Assembly: GCF_016463975.1 (NCBI RefSeq) | Contig: NZ_JAEMNX010000001.1 | Location: 372,001-436,000 of the forward strand | Origin: Marinomonas transparens | GTDB taxonomy: Bacteria; Pseudomonadota; Gammaproteobacteria; Pseudomonadales; Marinomonadaceae | Reading direction: 5' to 3' | Length of the DNA stretch: 64,000 nucleotides | The notes under the pieces: model-generated | What the model was told of the DNA's origin: nothing | Databases searched by the model: none | Seen by the model: only the letters and a program-made list of their open reading frames with translations | Shown: positions 1 through 9,063 of the stretch, one piece after another | How positions within the stretch are numbered: position 1 is the first letter of the stretch | Layout of the letters: every line of letters starts with the position of its first letter | Position numbers and translations under genes: made by a program

Positions 1-493
<493 letters not shown>

Positions 494-556
494 CCATCAC
501 GCGTAGTAAAAGTGCTGTAAGGCGCTTTTACTAAGTCTGACTAAGAGAGGCAACTT

Positions 557-976
557 ATGGCTATCACAGTACACTGCGATATCGTAAGCGCTGAACAAGA
601 GATTTTTTCCGGAACGGTTCAATCTCTTGTGGCGGCAGGCAGCTATGGCGATCTAGGTATTATGCCTGGTCACGCACCATTGCTGACGACTCTACAACCA
701 GGTCCTGTTCGTGTGGTTAAAGAAAATGGTGACGAAGAGTTTATCTTCGTGTCCGGTGGCTTCTTAGAAGTTCAACCGCACCGTGTCACTGTCTTAGCTA
801 ATACAGCTACTCGTGCAAGAGATCTGGACGAAGAGGCGGCACTGAAAGCTCAAGAGCATGCTAAAGCGCTTTTAGCTGACCAAAAACCTGACGTCGACTA
901 CACTCGTGCGGCAGCAGAATTGGTGGAAGCCATGGCTCGCTTACGTACACTTCAGCAGTTCCGCGATAATAAATAA
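557..976 (+). CDS. atpC: ATP synthase F1 subunit epsilon
   Basis: A 139-residue epsilon subunit, the usual length. The N-terminal beta-sandwich (about residues 1-85) carries the family stretch [22 protein letters not shown] and the [18 protein letters not shown] strand pair. A two-helix C-terminal domain (about 88-139) ends in [11 protein letters not shown]. Epsilon sits on the central stalk, couples gamma to the c-ring and can inhibit ATP hydrolysis through the C-terminal helices. The ATG has a GAGAGG ribosome-binding site about seven bases upstream. It is the last gene of the atp operon, with a strong terminator 24 bases after its stop. Confidence 0.98.
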   Translation: MAITVHCDIVSAEQEIFSGTVQSLVAAGSYGDLGIMPGHAPLLTTLQPGPVRVVKENGDEEFIFVSGGFLEVQPHRVTVLANTATRARDLDEEAALKAQEHAKALLADQKPDVDYTRAAAELVEAMARLRTLQQFRDNK

Positions 977-999
977 GCGGTAATGTTGAATTTGAAGTC

Positions 1000-1027
1000 A
1001 AAAAAGCAGCCTAAGGGCTGCTTTTTT
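1000..1027 (+). terminator. Rho-independent terminator of the atp operon
   Basis: A GCAGCC / GGCTGC stem with a TAAG loop, extended by flanking A and T runs and followed by TTTTTT, lies just after atpC. The A run on the other side means it could also stop minus-strand transcription from the TrmB-like gene. Confidence 0.9.
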
Positions 1028-1055
1028 ATTGCTTGTTGTTTTCAATGTGAGATTG

Positions 1056-1805
1056 TTAAAGCATTTTCCATAATGTATCGAAAATGATCTGTTGTGCTTT
1101 GGCAATGTCTTGAGATTCCAGCACCACGGCAGATGGGAAGTTATTACTGGCTAATGAAATGATGGCACATTTAGGTGGGTAGATAGCGATGTAACTAGCG
1201 TCTACCGAGCCTTCGGTTTTAATCCATTTACGTTCTGATAATTCAGCGTCTTCACCGCCATCACCAAGGGCTATTACTTTTACGTTAATCCCCAGTTTTA
1301 CTCGTTGTTTGGTGTAATTTGGAAAAGGGCGGTAGAGGAAGGGGCGAATGGGTTTAGACGAAAATACACAATATTCCTTATGGTCTTGTTGCGATACCAC
1401 GTTTAAAATGTCGCGCAAAACCCACTCTATACCATCATCCCCTTCGTAATAACGCACATTGGTATGATGGTATTCTGGTTGTTGTTGATGTAAGCCAGGA
1501 ATAATAGTGTTCTTCAGGTTTTCTATGGTTTTGTCGAGTCGATTACGCTTTTCTTCCGCGAGATTTAATAAAATATCGGGATTTTCTGCGGTGAAAAAAC
1601 GACGTTTTCCTTTAGGGAAATAGCTAACAACGCCTTTGCTTTGTAATTGCTTGAGGGATTCGTAAGCTGTGCCGCGATTGATGCCACTGTGTTCGGCAAT
1701 ATCTCTGATAGAAGAAGGTCCGAGTTTTAATAAAGTTTGATAAAGTTGAGTTTCTCTCTGGGTTAACCCCAACTGTTCAAAGGCTTGTTGAATCATAAGG
1801 CTCAC
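1056..1805 (-). CDS. TrmB-family transcriptional regulator
   Basis: A 249-residue cytoplasmic DNA-binding protein. Residues about 8-75 form a winged helix-turn-helix of the TrmB type (LGLTQRETQLYQTLLKLG, then IRDIAEHSGINRGTAYESLKQL and a basic wing KGKRRFF). A short coiled segment follows (about 80-105), then a C-terminal region without an obvious enzyme motif that may bind a ligand. TrmB proteins respond to sugars in archaea; bacterial members are mostly uncharacterised, so no ligand is proposed. The start is ambiguous: a GTG opens the frame and an ATG lies three codons in, neither with a strong ribosome-binding site. It stands alone between the atp terminator and divergent tcdA. Confidence 0.8.
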   Translation of the reverse strand: MSLMIQQAFEQLGLTQRETQLYQTLLKLGPSSIRDIAEHSGINRGTAYESLKQLQSKGVVSYFPKGKRRFFTAENPDILLNLAEEKRNRLDKTIENLKNTIIPGLHQQQPEYHHTNVRYYEGDDGIEWVLRDILNVVSQQDHKEYCVFSSKPIRPFLYRPFPNYTKQRVKLGINVKVIALGDGGEDAELSERKWIKTEGSVDASYIAIYPPKCAIISLASNNFPSAVVLESQDIAKAQQIIFDTLWKML

Positions 1806-1890
1806 AGGTTATGGTCATAATTTATAGGCTAAAAGAATACACGCATTAGAGAAAAAACGCAGTGATACAAACTCTGCAAGGAGATAAAAA

Positions 1891-2682
1891 GTGACAAGTG
1901 ATCAACGATTTGGTGGTATTCGCCGTTTGTATGGTGATGATGCGTATCTGGCTTTTTCTCAAGCTCATGTGTGTGTGATTGGTATTGGTGGCGTGGGCTC
2001 ATGGGCGGCAGAAGCCTTGGCGCGCTCAGGTATTGGTTACATCACTTTGATTGATATGGATGATGTTTGCATCACGAATATTAACCGTCAAATTCATGCA
2101 TTAGACGGCAATATCGGGCGAGTGAAAGTGGAAGTGATGGCGGAGCGTATCGCTCTAATTAATCCAGATTGCCAAGTGACTTGCATAGAAGACTTTATTA
2201 CCCCTGATAACATTCCTGAACTACTTGCTGAGCCGTTTAGTTACATTATTGATTGCATTGACAGTATTAAACCAAAAGCCGCTTTAATCGCTTGGTGTAA
2301 GCGCAATAAACGTAAAATCATTACGGTTGGTGGAGCAGGAGGACAAACAGACCCAACGCAAATACAAACCGCGGACTTATCGCGTACCGAAAAAGACCCA
2401 TTGGCCTCTAAAGTGCGTAATTTTTTGCGTCGCTATTATAACTTTACTCGTAATCCTAAGCGGCGTTTTCATATTGAATGTGTGTATTCCACCGAACAAC
2501 TTAATTACCCTCAAGGGGATGGCACAGTCTCCAAAGAGCGTTTAAAAGGAGATACAGAAACCAAGATGGGGTGTGATACGGGTTTTGGTGCTAGTACTTT
2601 AGTCACTGCAACCTTTGGTTTTGTGGCGGTATCTAGAGTGTTAGATAGGTTAACTAAGGCTGCTGAAGCTGGGATAAAATAG
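1891..2682 (+). CDS. tcdA: tRNA threonylcarbamoyladenosine dehydratase TcdA (CsdL)
   Basis: A 263-residue E1-like enzyme that uses ATP to cyclise t6A37 to ct6A37 in ANN-reading tRNAs. Residues about 28-50 hold the nucleotide-binding glycine motif (GIGGVGSWAAEALARSG), followed by DMDDVCITNINRQ, typical of the ThiF/MoeB/UBA1 fold. Later conserved pieces include GGAGGQTDP and the C-terminal MGCDTGFGASTLVTATFG. The start is GTG with a clear AAGGAG site seven bases ahead. In E. coli this protein receives help from CsdA and CsdE; both genes lie immediately downstream here on the opposite strand. The last 29 bases overlap the 3' end of csdE tail to tail. Confidence 0.94.
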   Translation: MTSDQRFGGIRRLYGDDAYLAFSQAHVCVIGIGGVGSWAAEALARSGIGYITLIDMDDVCITNINRQIHALDGNIGRVKVEVMAERIALINPDCQVTCIEDFITPDNIPELLAEPFSYIIDCIDSIKPKAALIAWCKRNKRKIITVGGAGGQTDPTQIQTADLSRTEKDPLASKVRNFLRRYYNFTRNPKRRFHIECVYSTEQLNYPQGDGTVSKERLKGDTETKMGCDTGFGASTLVTATFGFVAVSRVLDRLTKAAEAGIK

Positions 2683-3064
2683 CCAATATCCCGTTGGTTC
2701 TAGAGCTGGTTAGGTAGCTGCTGAGGTTCAGTTCTTGCAGCTCGGCTTTTAAATCCATCTGTTGAATATCTATCCGTGTTTTTTCTTCTACGAGACTTAC
2801 TATAGCCACAAGCACACCGCGCATAAGTTTGGCGTCGCTGTCGGCTCTGAAGTGGCGTAAACCGTTACTTTCTTCGATGATGAGCCAAACAGCGCTTTCG
2901 CAGCCTTTTATCTTGTTATCTTCTATTTTTTCTTCTTCTGAAAGTCGCGGTAGGCTTTTACTCAAGGTCACCAGTGTTTTGAAGGTCTCTTCTTTACTAC
3001 TACAGGCTTGCAGTTGGGCTTTTATGGTGAATGGTTGTGCTTGTTCTAAGGCTGTTTTCGTCAT
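2654..3064 (-). CDS. csdE: Cysteine desulfurase sulfur acceptor CsdE (SufE family)
   Basis: A 136-residue SufE/CsdE-type sulfur acceptor. It takes the persulfide from the desulfurase on Cys55, which lies in the family motif KGCESAVWL. The preceding LPRLSEEEKIEDNKI segment and following FRADSDAKLMRGV are also typical. It follows csdA by only six bases, so the two are one transcription unit. The presence of tcdA next door favours CsdE of the CSD system rather than SufE of the SUF iron-sulfur pathway; no suf genes are in the window. Its 3' end runs 29 bases into the 3' end of tcdA on the other strand. Confidence 0.93.
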   Translation of the reverse strand: MTKTALEQAQPFTIKAQLQACSSKEETFKTLVTLSKSLPRLSEEEKIEDNKIKGCESAVWLIIEESNGLRHFRADSDAKLMRGVLVAIVSLVEEKTRIDIQQMDLKAELQELNLSSYLTSSRTNGILAILSQLQQP

Positions 3065-3070
3065 TGTTTA

Positions 3071-4288
3071 TTACTCATCACTTAATAAGTCAATGGCTTC
3101 GATTAGGACGTCACAGAATCTGTCGGCTTCTTCTAAGGTATTGTAGCAGGCAAAAGACGCGCGCAATGTGCCAGAAACACCTAGTTGCGCCATAAGTGGA
3201 TGGGCACAGTGACTGCCAGCTCGTACCGCAATTCCCTTGCTATCTAGATAGGCATTTAGATCTAAGGCATGAATATTGGGTACACTTAAAGAGACCAAGG
3301 TGGTGTGCTTTTCTGGTGAGTAGATTTCCATTCCCCCTGCTTTGCTTAAGCGCTGATAGACATGGTTGGCGAGGTGTTGCTCCCAGGCGAATAAGGCGGG
3401 TCTGTCTTGCGACAGCAAAAAATCACAGGCGACCGCTAGGCCTAATGCACCTTCTATATGTGGAGTACCTGCTTCGAGTCGATAGGGTAAAATATTGAAC
3501 TCGGTGGCTTGATATGACACATGACGCACCATCTCTCCCCCGGTTTGATAAGGGATCAACACTTCTAAAGCATGATTTTTTCCATATAAAACACCAATGC
3601 CTGTTGGACCATACATCTTGTGTCCCGAAAACACATAAAAATCGCAGTCTAGTGCTTGCACATCAATAGGATAGTGTGCCACAGCTTGGGCACCATCCAC
3701 CAAGGTAAAGGCGCTCTGTTGCTTGGCATGATCCAGCATGGTTTGTAATGGCGTGCTGGTTCCAATGGCATTAGATATTTGGGTGGCAGAAAAAATACGT
3801 GTGCGATCGGTGAAGTAATGGCTGAATTCCGTTTCCCATTCTCCGCTCGAAGTGAGTGGTAATACTCTTAGTCTTGCGCCTGTTCTGAAGGCTAGCTGCT
3901 GCCAAGGTACTAGGTTCGCATGGTGTTCAAGACTAGTAATTAGAATCTCGTCGTCTTTTTTCAATAGGTGCTCTAAACCGAGAGCAACCATGTTGATGGC
4001 TTCTGTTGTTCCCTTGGTCCAAATTATATGACTTTGTCCTGGGGCGTTGATGAAGCGCGCAATATTTTCTCGTGCTTGTTCAAAACGATTCGTCGCACGA
4101 TCACTGAGGAAGTGAGCCCCGCGATGTACATTGGCATTACAGGTTTGATAGTAGTCTTGGATACTGTCTAGTACTAATAATGGCTTTTGTGTGGTAGCGG
4201 CATTATCCAAGTAAGTTAAGGGATGACCATGAGCGGGCTGCGATAAAATAGGAAAAAGATGACGCAGTGATGATGGATCGAAAGGCAT
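3071..4288 (-). CDS. csdA: Cysteine desulfurase CsdA (class II, SufS/CsdA type)
   Basis: A PLP enzyme that removes sulfur from cysteine, giving alanine and an enzyme persulfide for CsdE. The fold-type-I pattern is complete: YLDNAATTQKP near the N terminus, a TSLEHHANLVPW histidine motif, the PLP lysine in FSGHKMYGPTG (about residue 224) and the catalytic cysteine in RAGSHCAHPL (about residue 361). The short cysteine loop marks class II enzymes. Length (405 residues) is normal. The frame opens with a GTG two codons earlier; the ATG is preferred because AGAG lies at a better distance. csdE follows six bases downstream. Confidence 0.93.
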   Translation of the reverse strand: MPFDPSSLRHLFPILSQPAHGHPLTYLDNAATTQKPLLVLDSIQDYYQTCNANVHRGAHFLSDRATNRFEQARENIARFINAPGQSHIIWTKGTTEAINMVALGLEHLLKKDDEILITSLEHHANLVPWQQLAFRTGARLRVLPLTSSGEWETEFSHYFTDRTRIFSATQISNAIGTSTPLQTMLDHAKQQSAFTLVDGAQAVAHYPIDVQALDCDFYVFSGHKMYGPTGIGVLYGKNHALEVLIPYQTGGEMVRHVSYQATEFNILPYRLEAGTPHIEGALGLAVACDFLLSQDRPALFAWEQHLANHVYQRLSKAGGMEIYSPEKHTTLVSLSVPNIHALDLNAYLDSKGIAVRAGSHCAHPLMAQLGVSGTLRASFACYNTLEEADRFCDVLIEAIDLLSDE

Positions 4289-4470
4289 GGGCACTCTACT
4301 TTAAGATAACAAAAGGTTTTAAAAGCCATTAAATAGACAATAAATCAGTAAAATTCTACCTTAACTCCTAACAAAATCGGGAATTATTGGTGTTTTACTT
4401 GCGTTTTTTTAAGACAGCTATAATGATTGATAACAGATACTAGGCGGCAAAATAAGAAAGGTACAAAAAA

Positions 4471-6348
4471 GTGGCGGATTTTCTATATAAAGGTGTGGTG
4501 GATTGGTTCTTGGATCAAATGGCGAAAGAGGCCATAGCACCGGGTGACAAAATGCCTTCATTGCGTGCTTTATCAAAGCAATTGGAGCTGAGCTTAAACA
4601 CCATCATTCACGGCTATGAATTGCTTACAGCTGATGGCTGGATAGAGTCGCGACCTAAGTCAGGCTATTTTGTTTGTCACCGAAGTAATATTAAACCAGC
4701 ACTAGTACTAGGTGGAGAAGGGTTACGCTATTTAGAAAATGATGATGCTAAGTCTGCTTGGTCTTGTCTTGCTCATCGTGGTGCCTTAGTAGATCAAAGC
4801 GATGCCTTTCTAAGCCCGCCAGCACGTCAGGAGGAGGTTGATCTTCCTGTTTTAGGCAAAGGTCATCTTGCTGTGCGAGAAGTTGTCAGTGACTATCTAA
4901 AGAGCTTAGGGATTAAATCTCATGCCTCACATCTTTGGTTGGGGCGCTCGCCTCTAACTATGTTGACGCAAAGTGTGCAATCTATTACTCAGCATGGCGA
5001 TACGGTTTTGGTTATTACTCCTTGTGACCCAAGGCTTACAACGACACTACAAAGTTTAGGTCGACGAGTAATCGCCTTGGCGGCTGGTGAACGGGGGGTA
5101 GATTTAGACCTAGTGATTAGCTGTTTACGAGATGAAACGATTTCACTGATTGTCTTGCCCGGACAGTTTGCCTTCCCAATGGGACAAATGGTGAGTAATT
5201 TAAGCCTACGTCGTTGGCTTGCCATTATTGAAGAAACCAAACTACCAGCCATTGAATGGGACATGTGTTCCCACCTAGCTCATCGAGCCGGCCCTGTGAT
5301 GACCTATAAATCTTTGGACCAATCTGGCCATATTATTTATATTGGCGGTGTGGAATCGAAAGGTGTTGATCGCTCTGCTAGTTGGTGTTTAGCCGGCCGG
5401 CATCAAGCTTTATTAGAAGGCGCTTTCTTAGCGGCAGATATGGCATTAAGCAACGCTCAGCAGGTTGCATTGAGTGATGTTTTACAGCCTAATAGTAAGC
5501 GTTCATTAACCCGACGATCCCGTCAAGTTTGGGCTAACTCTGAAAGAATCAAAGCTCATCTCGAATCACGTCTTGGCGATACAGTGAGTTTTGCTGCTAG
5601 CAAAGGCGGCTTATCTTTATGGATGCGTTTATCCATTCCATTGCAAGCTTCAGATATGACTGTTTTGCTCGCGTCGTTTAGACACGCCATTATTCCTGGT
5701 TCCCTAGTGAATCACGATCCTGATGCGAATCACTGGTTAGCGATTAATGTCACCTTAGATAATATTGAACCTCTTGCGGACAAATTGGCTGAGTTGCTGG
5801 CAGTTCAGCAACATAAGCAAGATCAAGCTGTTCATTCAGTGGAGCAGGCGTCTACCGAGCTAGAACCTGAATTTGAGCCAGAACCTGAGACTATGGAACA
5901 GATAGAGCAGGAAGCTGATTTTGAGTTAGAAGCAGAACCTGAAATTGCCGAACCAGTTGAGCCTGATGAAGAATCTCTAGAGCAGGAGGCCGAAACAGCA
6001 GAGACAGAAGAAGTAGAAATTATTGATGAGCCACAAGAGGGTGTAGAAGAGGATCTGCTTGATTCGGAAGAGGCTGATCTATCTGAAACGAACTTAGAAA
6101 GCACAGAAGTTAGTGAGGTAGAAGAAGATATCATTGACATTGAGTCCCTTGATGAGTCTTCTGATAGCAAACCTGATGAGCTGAATGAAAAAGCTACAAG
6201 TGACCTGACAGCAAAAAGTACGGAAGAGGTAGACATAGGGGAAATGGCTAAACAGCAGGAAAATAAAGAAGATAAAAAGCAGAGAGATGCTTCTAGTGAC
6301 CCTTTATACAACCCTATGTTGGACTTAATTAATCACGACTTTGGCTAG
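4471..6348 (+). CDS. MocR-like GntR/aminotransferase-fold regulator with long acidic C-terminal tail
   Basis: A 625-residue protein in three parts. Residues about 5-70 are a GntR winged helix (GDKMPSLRALSKQL, then NTIIHGYELLTADGWIES and SGYFV). Residues about 75-445 resemble the class I aminotransferase domain of MocR regulators, with a likely PLP lysine at 297 (in GGVESKGVDRS) and Asp264 (in EWDMCSH), although the usual EDDY motif is altered. Residues about 447-625 are an extraordinarily acidic, low-complexity tail rich in Glu and Asp that ends in a less acidic DPLYNPMLDLINHDFG. MocR proteins bind DNA and sense PLP or amino compounds; I infer that role here. The start is GTG with AAAGG ahead. 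Typical MocR proteins lack such a tail. It stands alone, divergent from csdA. Confidence 0.82.
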   Translation: MADFLYKGVVDWFLDQMAKEAIAPGDKMPSLRALSKQLELSLNTIIHGYELLTADGWIESRPKSGYFVCHRSNIKPALVLGGEGLRYLENDDAKSAWSCLAHRGALVDQSDAFLSPPARQEEVDLPVLGKGHLAVREVVSDYLKSLGIKSHASHLWLGRSPLTMLTQSVQSITQHGDTVLVITPCDPRLTTTLQSLGRRVIALAAGERGVDLDLVISCLRDETISLIVLPGQFAFPMGQMVSNLSLRRWLAIIEETKLPAIEWDMCSHLAHRAGPVMTYKSLDQSGHIIYIGGVESKGVDRSASWCLAGRHQALLEGAFLAADMALSNAQQVALSDVLQPNSKRSLTRRSRQVWANSERIKAHLESRLGDTVSFAASKGGLSLWMRLSIPLQASDMTVLLASFRHAIIPGSLVNHDPDANHWLAINVTLDNIEPLADKLAELLAVQQHKQDQAVHSVEQASTELEPEFEPEPETMEQIEQEADFELEAEPEIAEPVEPDEESLEQEAETAETEEVEIIDEPQEGVEEDLLDSEEADLSETNLESTEVSEVEEDIIDIESLDESSDSKPDELNEKATSDLTAKSTEEVDIGEMAKQQENKEDKKQRDASSDPLYNPMLDLINHDFG

Positions 6349-6380
6349 TTTGGTCATTTAGTAAGTTTGAGAAAGGGCTG

Positions 6381-7007
6381 TTACGACAGCGTTTTTTTTA
6401 TGTTTTCTAACATGTTTGTGTGGTCTTTGTAATCCAAAGGGATAGGGGTTAAATGGTCACCTAACAACAGAGTTAAAGATGGGAAAGAGTTTAAGCCAAG
6501 GTGTCTGGCTTGATTAATTTCTTTTTCTAGTAGTTGCTCGTCTTTTACATGCTGCATGGCTTTTTGAAAACCTTCTGCTTTTAGCCCTATGTGCTCTGCG
6601 CAGGTGCTTAAGGTGTCTAAATCTGACGGGTTTTGTGCCTGTAAATAATAAGCTTCCTGTATGGCATGGTACATCTCTTCTTCTAACCCAAAATCTCTTG
6701 CTACATAGCAGGCTCGGCAAGCTGGGTAAGTTGATCGTCGTGGAGTCGCAGTACGCCAAAACTCAAAATTGAATTCGCTGCCTAAGCTCGACTGGATATT
6801 CTGCCAAGTATTTTCCAATTTTTCCTTCATTTCTTCAGGCATGGGGACATCTGAATCTATGGCTAAGCCACCTAGTATCGGTTGAATTGTTAATTGTTGA
6901 CTATCTATTAAGGGTTGTAAGGCTTTTTGTAATTGGGTCCAGGTAGGACGAAATCCCCAGCACCAGCTACACATGGGGTCATAACAGTAAATCAGTGTGG
7001 CTGTCAT
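6381..7007 (-). CDS. DsbA-family protein with CSWC motif (COG3531-like)
   Basis: A 208-residue thioredoxin-fold protein of the predicted protein-disulfide isomerase group related to FrnE. The N terminus carries the characteristic YDPMCSWCWGFRP with a CxxC redox pair. The family helical insert follows, with TYPACRACYVARD giving a second cysteine pair. A threonine-proline-like turn appears late (NSFPSLTLLLG), where the cis-proline of thioredoxin folds is expected. There is no signal peptide, so it probably acts in the cytoplasm. An ATG twelve codons upstream opens the frame, but the chosen ATG has AAGGAG six bases ahead and matches the family's short N terminus. The substrate is unknown. Confidence 0.82.
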   Translation of the reverse strand: MTATLIYCYDPMCSWCWGFRPTWTQLQKALQPLIDSQQLTIQPILGGLAIDSDVPMPEEMKEKLENTWQNIQSSLGSEFNFEFWRTATPRRSTYPACRACYVARDFGLEEEMYHAIQEAYYLQAQNPSDLDTLSTCAEHIGLKAEGFQKAMQHVKDEQLLEKEINQARHLGLNSFPSLTLLLGDHLTPIPLDYKDHTNMLENIKKTLS

Positions 7008-7128
7008 AGGTGGCTCCTTAATTTCAGATAATAAGCGCGACATAGATGAAGAAAACAGAGGTCATAAGGTAACAGCCTCCTTACTTAGAAAACAACAGGC
7101 ATCTCCTTAATTACAAAGTAATAGGCAT

Positions 7129-7168
7129 AAAAAAACGGCTTCAACTTATGGTGCTGAAGCCGTTTTGT
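7129..7168 (-). terminator. Rho-independent terminator after the aminotransferase gene
   Basis: Perfect 12-base stem (AAAACGGCTTCA / TGAAGCCGTTTT) with an eleven-base loop. Read on the minus strand it is followed by seven Ts and lies 20 bases after the aminotransferase stop. Confidence 0.88.
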
Positions 7169-7185
7169 ATGTGCTAGTTGAGTAT

Positions 7186-8382
7186 CTAGTCCTTCAGAAT
7201 CGCAGCAATAGCGTCACACAAGGGGTTCATATTTTCATGGGTGATTCCCGCTACACTGATACGACCAGAGCCGACAATGTAAATGCCGTAATTGTTACGT
7301 AGTTGAGCCACTTGATCTGGGGTTAAACCAGAGAAAGAGAACATACCTTGCTGTTGAGAGATAAAAGAAAAATCTTGCGTTACTCCTTTGACCCTTAAGG
7401 TATTCACAAACAAACTACGCATTTCATGAATACGAGTTCGCATGCTCTTTAATTCCATTTCCCATAGACTACGTAGTTGCTTGTCATTGAGGATTTCAGC
7501 AACTATCGCTGCTCCGTGGGAAGGCGGATTAGAGTAGTTAGTACGGATACAACGTTGTACTTGAGTAAAAGTCGCTTCCGCTTGCTCTGATGTTTCGCAA
7601 ACTATGGTCAAAGCACCCACACGCTCATTATATAAACCGAAGTTTTTTGAAAAAGAGTTGGCAACGAGCATTTCAGGGACATAATCAAGGAAGGTGCGTA
7701 TGCCTTGAACATCTTCTTCAATACCATGTCCAAAGCCTTGGTAAGCGCAATCAAATAAAGGTAAGAAGCCCTGTTTACTACATAATTTAGCTAGCTGATA
7801 CCACTGTTCTGGTGTTGGGTCTATGCCTGTTGGGTTATGACAACAAGCATGGAACAGCACTACATCCCCTTCTGGGATTTGTGACAGGCTGGCGAGTAAT
7901 GCCTCAAAATCCAAAGCTTTGGTATTCGCATCATAGTAGGCGTAACTTCCTACTTCTAAGCCAACAGATTGAAAAACGGATTGGTGATTTGCCCAAGTTG
8001 GATTACTGACCCAAATGGTTGCTTCAGGTAAATGCTTTTTAATGAATTCTGCAGCGACGCGTAATGCGCCAGTACCACCCGGAGTATGAGCAGTTTGCGC
8101 CAACTTTTTGGAAATGATTTGATGATCTTCACCAAATAAAAGTTTTTGTACGGCTTCTCGATAGGCTGGGGAGCCCTCGATACTGAGATAGCTTTTGGTT
8201 TCTTCTTGGTTTAATAAACGCTCTTCTGCTTGCTTTACGGCTTGCAATATTGGCGTTACACCCTGTTCATCCTTGTACACACCAACACCCAAGTTAATTT
8301 TGTTTGGGTTTGGTTCATTTCGGTAAGCGTCATTTAAGCCAAGTATTGGGTCTGCAGGCGCAGCGTGGATATGTTCAAACAT
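7186..8382 (-). CDS. Aspartate/aromatic amino acid aminotransferase (AspC/TyrB family)
   Basis: A 398-residue fold-type-I PLP aminotransferase, the usual length for AspC/TyrB. It starts [16 protein letters not shown], nearly the enterobacterial AspC opening. The substrate and cofactor motifs are intact: [12 protein letters not shown], SGxGALR-type [28 protein letters not shown] and the PLP lysine in [15 protein letters not shown]. It moves amino groups between aspartate or aromatic amino acids and 2-oxoglutarate in the cytoplasm. Sequence alone does not separate aspartate from aromatic preference, so no symbol is given. The gene is single, with its own terminator downstream. Confidence 0.92.
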   Translation of the reverse strand: MFEHIHAAPADPILGLNDAYRNEPNPNKINLGVGVYKDEQGVTPILQAVKQAEERLLNQEETKSYLSIEGSPAYREAVQKLLFGEDHQIISKKLAQTAHTPGGTGALRVAAEFIKKHLPEATIWVSNPTWANHQSVFQSVGLEVGSYAYYDANTKALDFEALLASLSQIPEGDVVLFHACCHNPTGIDPTPEQWYQLAKLCSKQGFLPLFDCAYQGFGHGIEEDVQGIRTFLDYVPEMLVANSFSKNFGLYNERVGALTIVCETSEQAEATFTQVQRCIRTNYSNPPSHGAAIVAEILNDKQLRSLWEMELKSMRTRIHEMRSLFVNTLRVKGVTQDFSFISQQQGMFSFSGLTPDQVAQLRNNYGIYIVGSGRISVAGITHENMNPLCDAIAAILKD

Positions 8383-8562
8383 AGAGACTCCCCAAGAGGG
8401 TTATTTGTTTTTTTATTATAGGTAAGGAGATATAAAAAATCAGCGCATATGGTACTCCAAGACACGAGTAACCGCTATAAGAATGGGCATAAAGTGTACG
8501 AAGTTTCGTGTAGATAAATGTATATTTAGACTAACTGGTTATCAGGTTTTAGGGGCAAACAA

Positions 8563-8593
8563 ACCGCTTACCAAATAAGGCTTGGTAAGCGGT
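8563..8593. repeat. Perfect 12-base inverted repeat
   Basis: ACCGCTTACCAA and its exact complement are separated by seven bases. The element lies in the 292-base gap between the aminotransferase and the small PA3496-like gene, about 80 bases past the stop of the latter. Read on the minus strand it is followed only by TTGTTTG, so it may be a weak terminator for that gene. Nothing else is recognised in this gap. Confidence 0.6.
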
Positions 8594-8674
8594 ACGTGTA
8601 TTTTATAGGTCGAATCTGTTGAAACGGTATGGTTTCTAATTGTTTGTTGATCTAGTTATAAATTGAGAAAAAAA

Positions 8675-8872
8675 TCATTCGTCCCAACCGTCAGAGATCG
8701 CCTGATGTAAGCGTTTTTCTTCCAGATGTTTTTCAATGGCTCGACGTGCTTTTAACATACGTGCCGAGTCTTCTTTTTGGTTTTTTTCTTTCGTCTCGTT
8801 ATCCACACTAATAGAGGCGTGAAGAATGTCTGTTTTTACTTCAGTTAATACTTTATTTAGGTTACTCATCAT
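8675..8872 (-). CDS. Small charged protein, PA3496-like
   Basis: A 65-residue, highly charged, soluble protein without signal peptide or membrane segment. The C-terminal half (ARRAIEKHLEEKRLHQAISDGWDE) is predicted helical and resembles the small PA3496 family found beside many pseudomonad housekeeping genes; the function of that family is not established. The start has AGAAAGGA six bases upstream of the first of two adjacent ATG codons. It is divergent from uvrD. The family match is by eye, from the RRxIExxLEEKRL pattern and acidic end. Confidence 0.65.
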   Translation of the reverse strand: MMSNLNKVLTEVKTDILHASISVDNETKEKNQKEDSARMLKARRAIEKHLEEKRLHQAISDGWDE

Positions 8873-9063
8873 GGTTTTTCCTTTCTAGCGTATTTCGATG
8901 ACATTGAAATGCACAGATTCACTGTCATCGACAGATAAAAAAAGTCAAAATAGACGGACAACACATTAGCAAGCTAATAAAAAACGTATTTTGATCAAAA
9001 ATCAACCTGATCATGCCGTTTTTTTGTTACAAATTAAATACTATTCAACCATGGCGGAATTTG

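Noticed and set aside
2327-2545. A 72-codon plus-strand frame with a hydrophobic stretch
   Set aside because: It lies wholly inside tcdA in another frame; the hydrophobic run is a by-product of the real coding sequence.
5832-6311. A 159-codon minus-strand frame rich in serine opposite the acidic tail
   Set aside because: It is the antisense reading of Glu/Asp-rich codons, which gives Ser-rich strings; there is no start signal or family likeness.
8563-8593. Calling the 12-base inverted repeat a firm terminator
   Set aside because: The stem is perfect, but the following TTGTTTG is too weak a T run on the minus strand and there is none on the plus strand.
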